Shown here: positions 6,242 through 8,533 of the stretch, in pieces
Numbering within the stretch: position 1 is the first letter of the stretch
How the letters are laid out: every line of letters starts with the position of its first letter
Source: an uncultured Ruminococcus sp.
Lineage (GTDB): Bacteria > Bacillota > Clostridia > Oscillospirales > Ruminococcaceae
Length of the DNA: 8,533 bases
NCBI GenBank assembly: GCA_945867875.1
Contig: CAMBJF010000095.1
Span: forward strand, 1-8,533
Reading direction: 5' to 3'
Position numbers and translations under genes: made by a program
Notes under the pieces: generated by a model
Told to the model about the DNA's origin: nothing
The model's database searches: none
The model's input: only the letters and a program-made list of their open reading frames with translations

Positions 6242-7423
6242 ATGATCAGAGATTTTTTGGTTTCGGCTGCGCTTTTTATTATAAGCTGTACGGCTATTGC
6301 GGCTGATGTTGACGCGGACAGCTCGCAGTTCGGATATACTGTCAAGGGCAGCTCACTGACAGTATTTGTCACCGACGGCGGCGAGGGGGATTATGAGCTG
6401 AGCACAGACGGGGGAGAGAGCTTTTTCAAGGCGAAAATGCCCTTTACGTTTCCAAGTCTCCCCAACGGTACATATCAGCTCCGTGTGAAATACGGAAACG
6501 GCGAGCTGTCCGAAGTGAAAACTGCAATTCTCGGAAAAAGCGGCATTCCTGCGGGCAATGAGATATATCTTGCGGTATCGGGATATGCTGAGGAAACCCT
6601 CGGCGGCGGCAGACTGTCAGTGAAGATAAAAAATTACGATGAAGAGAAAAATTATTTTCTGACGACCGACGGCGGCAGGAGCTGGCAGCCTATGGCAGAG
6701 GAAGAGACTGAGATATCGGGGCTTCGTTCGGGAGAATATGATGTTATTGTCCGATGTGCGGGGGAGCCTGCGGTGGCTTCGAGAAATATCACCGCAGAGG
6801 TGCCTGTGAAAAAGCTTTCGGGCAGCACTGCACTTCGTGTCCCGATGATAAAGCAGCTTCCCGAGCTTCCCACTGGCTGCGAGGTCACGAGCCTTTCAAT
6901 GGCGATAAACAATTTCGGGATAAAGATAAACAAGACTGTTCTTGCCGATGTTTTCCTTGACAAGGGCGAGTACCGCAAGTCGGATTACAGAAAGGTTTTT
7001 GTGGGCGACCCGCGTGAGATAAAGGCATATGGCTGCTATGCAGACGTTATCGTAAACTGTGCGGAAAAGTTTTTTGCCACCATTCCCACAAGGAGCTTTG
7101 AGGTGGTGAATCTGACGGGCTGTTCACCAAAGGCGCTGTATGCATATACGGATATGGGCTATCCCGTTATCGTGTGGACATCTAACAAGATGCTGCCCAC
7201 CACCGAGGGACCCAGCTGGACGGACAGCGAAACGGGAAATATCGTTTCCTGGACAGGCAATGAACACTGCGTATTGCTCACGGGATATGATATGACAAAA
7301 AAGGTCGTTTATCTCAATGACCCGCTTTACGGCATTGTTTCCTTTAAAATGGCGGATTTTGAGGAACGGTTCTATGACCTTGAACAGCAGGCAATTGTGA
7401 TATCTGAGACCACCGAGAAATAA
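6242..7423 (+). CDS. Exported C39-like cysteine peptidase with two N-terminal repeats
   Basis: The 393-residue product starts with a hydrophobic leader. Signal peptidase I cleavage after AIA (about residue 20) is possible, but IISC (13-16) also fits a lipobox, so it could be a lipoprotein anchored at C16. Residues 37-180 hold two related beta-rich units containing LSTDGG (53-58) and LTTDGG (140-145), 87 residues apart. The C-terminal half is a papain-like C39-family (peptidase_C39_2 style) domain: PMIKQLPELPTGCEVTS with the nucleophile C213, then GNEHCVLLTGYD with H342, and YLNDPLYG with D360 as the third residue. The substrate is unknown. No ABC transporter is adjacent, so a bacteriocin-leader role is not supported. 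GAGG overlapping the upstream stop serves as ribosome binding site, with 6 bases between genes. Confidence 0.85.
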   Translation: MIRDFLVSAALFIISCTAIAADVDADSSQFGYTVKGSSLTVFVTDGGEGDYELSTDGGESFFKAKMPFTFPSLPNGTYQLRVKYGNGELSEVKTAILGKSGIPAGNEIYLAVSGYAEETLGGGRLSVKIKNYDEEKNYFLTTDGGRSWQPMAEEETEISGLRSGEYDVIVRCAGEPAVASRNITAEVPVKKLSGSTALRVPMIKQLPELPTGCEVTSLSMAINNFGIKINKTVLADVFLDKGEYRKSDYRKVFVGDPREIKAYGCYADVIVNCAEKFFATIPTRSFEVVNLTGCSPKALYAYTDMGYPVIVWTSNKMLPTTEGPSWTDSETGNIVSWTGNEHCVLLTGYDMTKKVVYLNDPLYGIVSFKMADFEERFYDLEQQAIVISETTEK

Positions 7424-7446
7424 CCTTTTTTATGCGTTCTACACAA

Positions 7447-7461
7447 AATTTTCAGAAAATT
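7447..7461. repeat. Short dyad upstream of the cheV-type gene
   Basis: AATTTTC (7447-7453) and GAAAATT (7455-7461) are perfect reverse complements around one base. The dyad lies between the C39 peptidase stop and the -10 of the next gene, roughly where a -35 or operator would sit. It is AT-rich and could arise by chance. It lacks the GC stem expected of a terminator, and no other terminator is evident after the peptidase gene. Confidence 0.3.
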
Positions 7462-7481
7462 AACAAATGCTTTTGATTTTT

Positions 7482-7491
7482 GTGATAAAAT
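7482..7491 (+). promoter_or_regulatory. Probable extended -10 promoter of the cheV-type gene
   Basis: TGTGA followed by TAAAAT (7486-7491) gives an extended -10, 35 bases before the start codon. The only -35-like hexamer, TTAACA (7460-7465), is 20 bases upstream of the -10, which is too far for normal spacing. I see no clear flagellar-sigma (TAAA...GCCGATAT) site, which would have been expected for some chemotaxis genes. Confidence 0.5.
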
Positions 7492-7526
7492 AAAAATAGA
7501 ATAATTCCCCGAAAGGCGGTACATAT

Positions 7527-8441
7527 ATGGACACAAAAATTCTTCTTGAAAGCGGTACAAACGAGCTCCAGCTCCTTGAATATACTGTGGGAAACAACAG
7601 CTACGGCATCAACATCGCCAAGGTCAGCGAAATTATGACCGATCAGGAGATAACTCCCGTTCCCAACGGTCCAGATGTGGTTGAAGGCGTGTTTATCCCA
7701 AGAGACAAGCTTATTTCCGTTATCGACCTCCACAAGGTCCTCCACGTTCCTCAGACAAATTCCCGAAAGACCTTTATCGTCTGCCGCTTCAATCAGATGC
7801 AGGTGGCTTTCCACGTTACGGCCGTAAAGGGCTTCCAGACAATTTCCTGGTCGGATATCGTTGAGCCTCCCGCTGTTTCGGGCGGTCAGGACGGAATGGG
7901 AATTTCCACGGGCGTTGCAAAGATAAACGGCAAAATTCTTATGATCCTCGATTTTGAAAAGATAGTTGCTGACCTTAACCGCACCAGCGGCATTGACGCA
8001 TCGGGTCTCAGCAGTGAGGACAGAGCAAGCATTGATGCAGGCAACAAGCGTATCGTTGTTGCGGACGATTCACCTTTCCTCAACAAGATGATAACAAGCA
8101 CGCTTGCCGACACGGGCTTCAAGAATGTTGTTTCATTCCAGAACGGCGAAGATGCGTGGGATTATGTGAACACATTCAAAAACCGCTGCACGGCTGATGA
8201 TATTACGAGCAATATCGCCTGTGTTATCAGCGACATAGAGATGCCGAAAATGGACGGTCACAGGCTTACAAAGCTTATTAAAGATGACCCTGTGCTGAAA
8301 AATATTCCCGTAATTCTCTTCTCGTCCCTCATTGATGAGCAGATGATACAGAAATGCAAGGCTGTGGGTGCTGATGCGCAGTTCTCAAAGCCACAGATAA
8401 GCGAGCTTATCAAGACGCTTTTGAAGCTTATTTCAAAGTGA
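7527..8441 (+). CDS. cheV: CheV-type chemotaxis coupling protein (CheW-REC fusion)
   Basis: CheV links chemoreceptors to the CheA kinase and adapts the array through phosphorylation of its receiver domain. This 304-residue protein has the family's usual length and order. A CheW-like domain spans about 12-150 (LEYTVGNNSYGINIAKVSEIM near the start, with IPRDKLISVIDL in the middle). A linker at about 151-172 is followed by a receiver domain at about 174-304. The receiver has the acidic pair D180-D181 (VADDSP), the phospho-acceptor D236 in SDIEMPKMDG, S266 at the switch position (LFSS) and K288 (SKPQ), so phosphorylation should be possible. AAAGGCGG precedes the ATG at a usual distance. It has its own promoter and no chemotaxis or flagellar neighbour in the window, which is common for cheV. 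It implies a motile or array-bearing cell. Confidence 0.95.
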   Translation: MDTKILLESGTNELQLLEYTVGNNSYGINIAKVSEIMTDQEITPVPNGPDVVEGVFIPRDKLISVIDLHKVLHVPQTNSRKTFIVCRFNQMQVAFHVTAVKGFQTISWSDIVEPPAVSGGQDGMGISTGVAKINGKILMILDFEKIVADLNRTSGIDASGLSSEDRASIDAGNKRIVVADDSPFLNKMITSTLADTGFKNVVSFQNGEDAWDYVNTFKNRCTADDITSNIACVISDIEMPKMDGHRLTKLIKDDPVLKNIPVILFSSLIDEQMIQKCKAVGADAQFSKPQISELIKTLLKLISK

Positions 8442-8449
8442 TATTAAAA

Positions 8450-8480
8450 AGGCTGTTGCAGCACATAACTGCAACAGCCT
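8450..8480 (-). terminator. Rho-independent terminator facing the minus strand
   Basis: AGGCTGTTGCAG (8450-8461) and CTGCAACAGCCT (8469-8480) form a perfect 12-bp stem with a 7-base loop. On the minus strand the stem is followed directly by TTTTTAAT, the classical U tract, whereas on the plus strand no T run follows. It therefore looks best for a minus-strand transcript entering from beyond the right edge. The hairpin, which begins 9 bases after the cheV-type stop, may also slow or stop plus-strand transcription. Confidence 0.75.
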
Positions 8481-8492
8481 CAGTCTGTCGAA

Positions 8493-8524
8493 TAACCCCT
8501 AATTCGCAAGCGGATTAGGGGTTA
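8493..8524. repeat. Perfect 11-bp inverted repeat next to the terminator
   Basis: TAACCCCTAAT (8493-8503) and ATTAGGGGTTA (8514-8524) are perfect reverse complements with a 10-base spacer (TCGCAAGCGG). No T run follows on either strand, so it is not a standard terminator. It stands 12 bases from the preceding hairpin. The tandem pair could be part of a dispersed intergenic repeat or the end of a mobile element; the window edge hides the rest. Confidence 0.6.
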
Positions 8525-8533
8525 AAAAGTATA

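Noticed and set aside
6242..7423. Bacteriocin-leader peptidase of an ABC exporter
   Set aside because: There is an exported leader and two beta-rich units, but no transporter domain and no precursor peptide gene nearby; only the C39-like fold is supported.

Overview
The window looks like chromosomal DNA from a low-to-mid GC, motile member of the Clostridia, most likely a Ruminococcus-like Oscillospiraceae. This rests on the aroQ/Xaa-Pro-peptidase gene pair, Shine-Dalgarno sites rich in GGAGG, textbook TTGACA-17-TATAAT promoters, and the protein families present. Genus assignment is inference. I see no rRNA, tRNA, CRISPR array, transposase or phage gene.

Layout from left to right. (1) Positions 1-1465, minus strand: aroQ (type II 3-dehydroquinate dehydratase) followed, with a 4-base ATGA overlap, by an M24 Xaa-Pro aminopeptidase whose C-terminus runs off the left edge. 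A consensus promoter precedes aroQ. (2) Positions 1466-1699: divergent regulatory region with promoters for aroQ and for a plus-strand alpha/beta hydrolase, plus inverted repeats. (3) Positions 1700-2635, plus strand: an intact GxSxG esterase-like hydrolase, followed by a hairpin that can serve both converging units. (4) Positions 5454 down to about 2722, minus strand: a tetR-type regulator followed by two more, unrelated-looking alpha/beta hydrolases. Each of these two is split by a single-base frameshift. (5) Positions 5567-7423, plus strand: a two-gene unit encoding a single-pass membrane protein of unknown function and an exported C39-like cysteine peptidase. (6) Positions 7486-8441, plus strand: a cheV-type CheW-REC fusion. 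(7) Positions 8450-8533: two strong hairpins in tandem.

The most interesting reading is a small TetR-controlled hydrolase regulon. The tetR promoter and the promoter of the separate plus-strand hydrolase, about 3.8 kb away, carry closely matching 16-base dyad sites (GTTAGCA-A-G-TAAC, 13 of 16 identical, same orientation relative to transcription). One overlaps the -10 element and the other lies at the transcription start. A second, perfect 11-bp inverted repeat sits between the tetR promoter and its likely true start codon. So one regulator may control three alpha/beta hydrolases, two of which appear broken in this sequence. Whether the breaks are real or sequencing errors is the first thing to settle.

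The remaining genes look ordinary: shikimate pathway, proline-peptide turnover and chemotaxis. The exceptions are the uncharacterised membrane protein/C39 pair and the right-edge hairpins.
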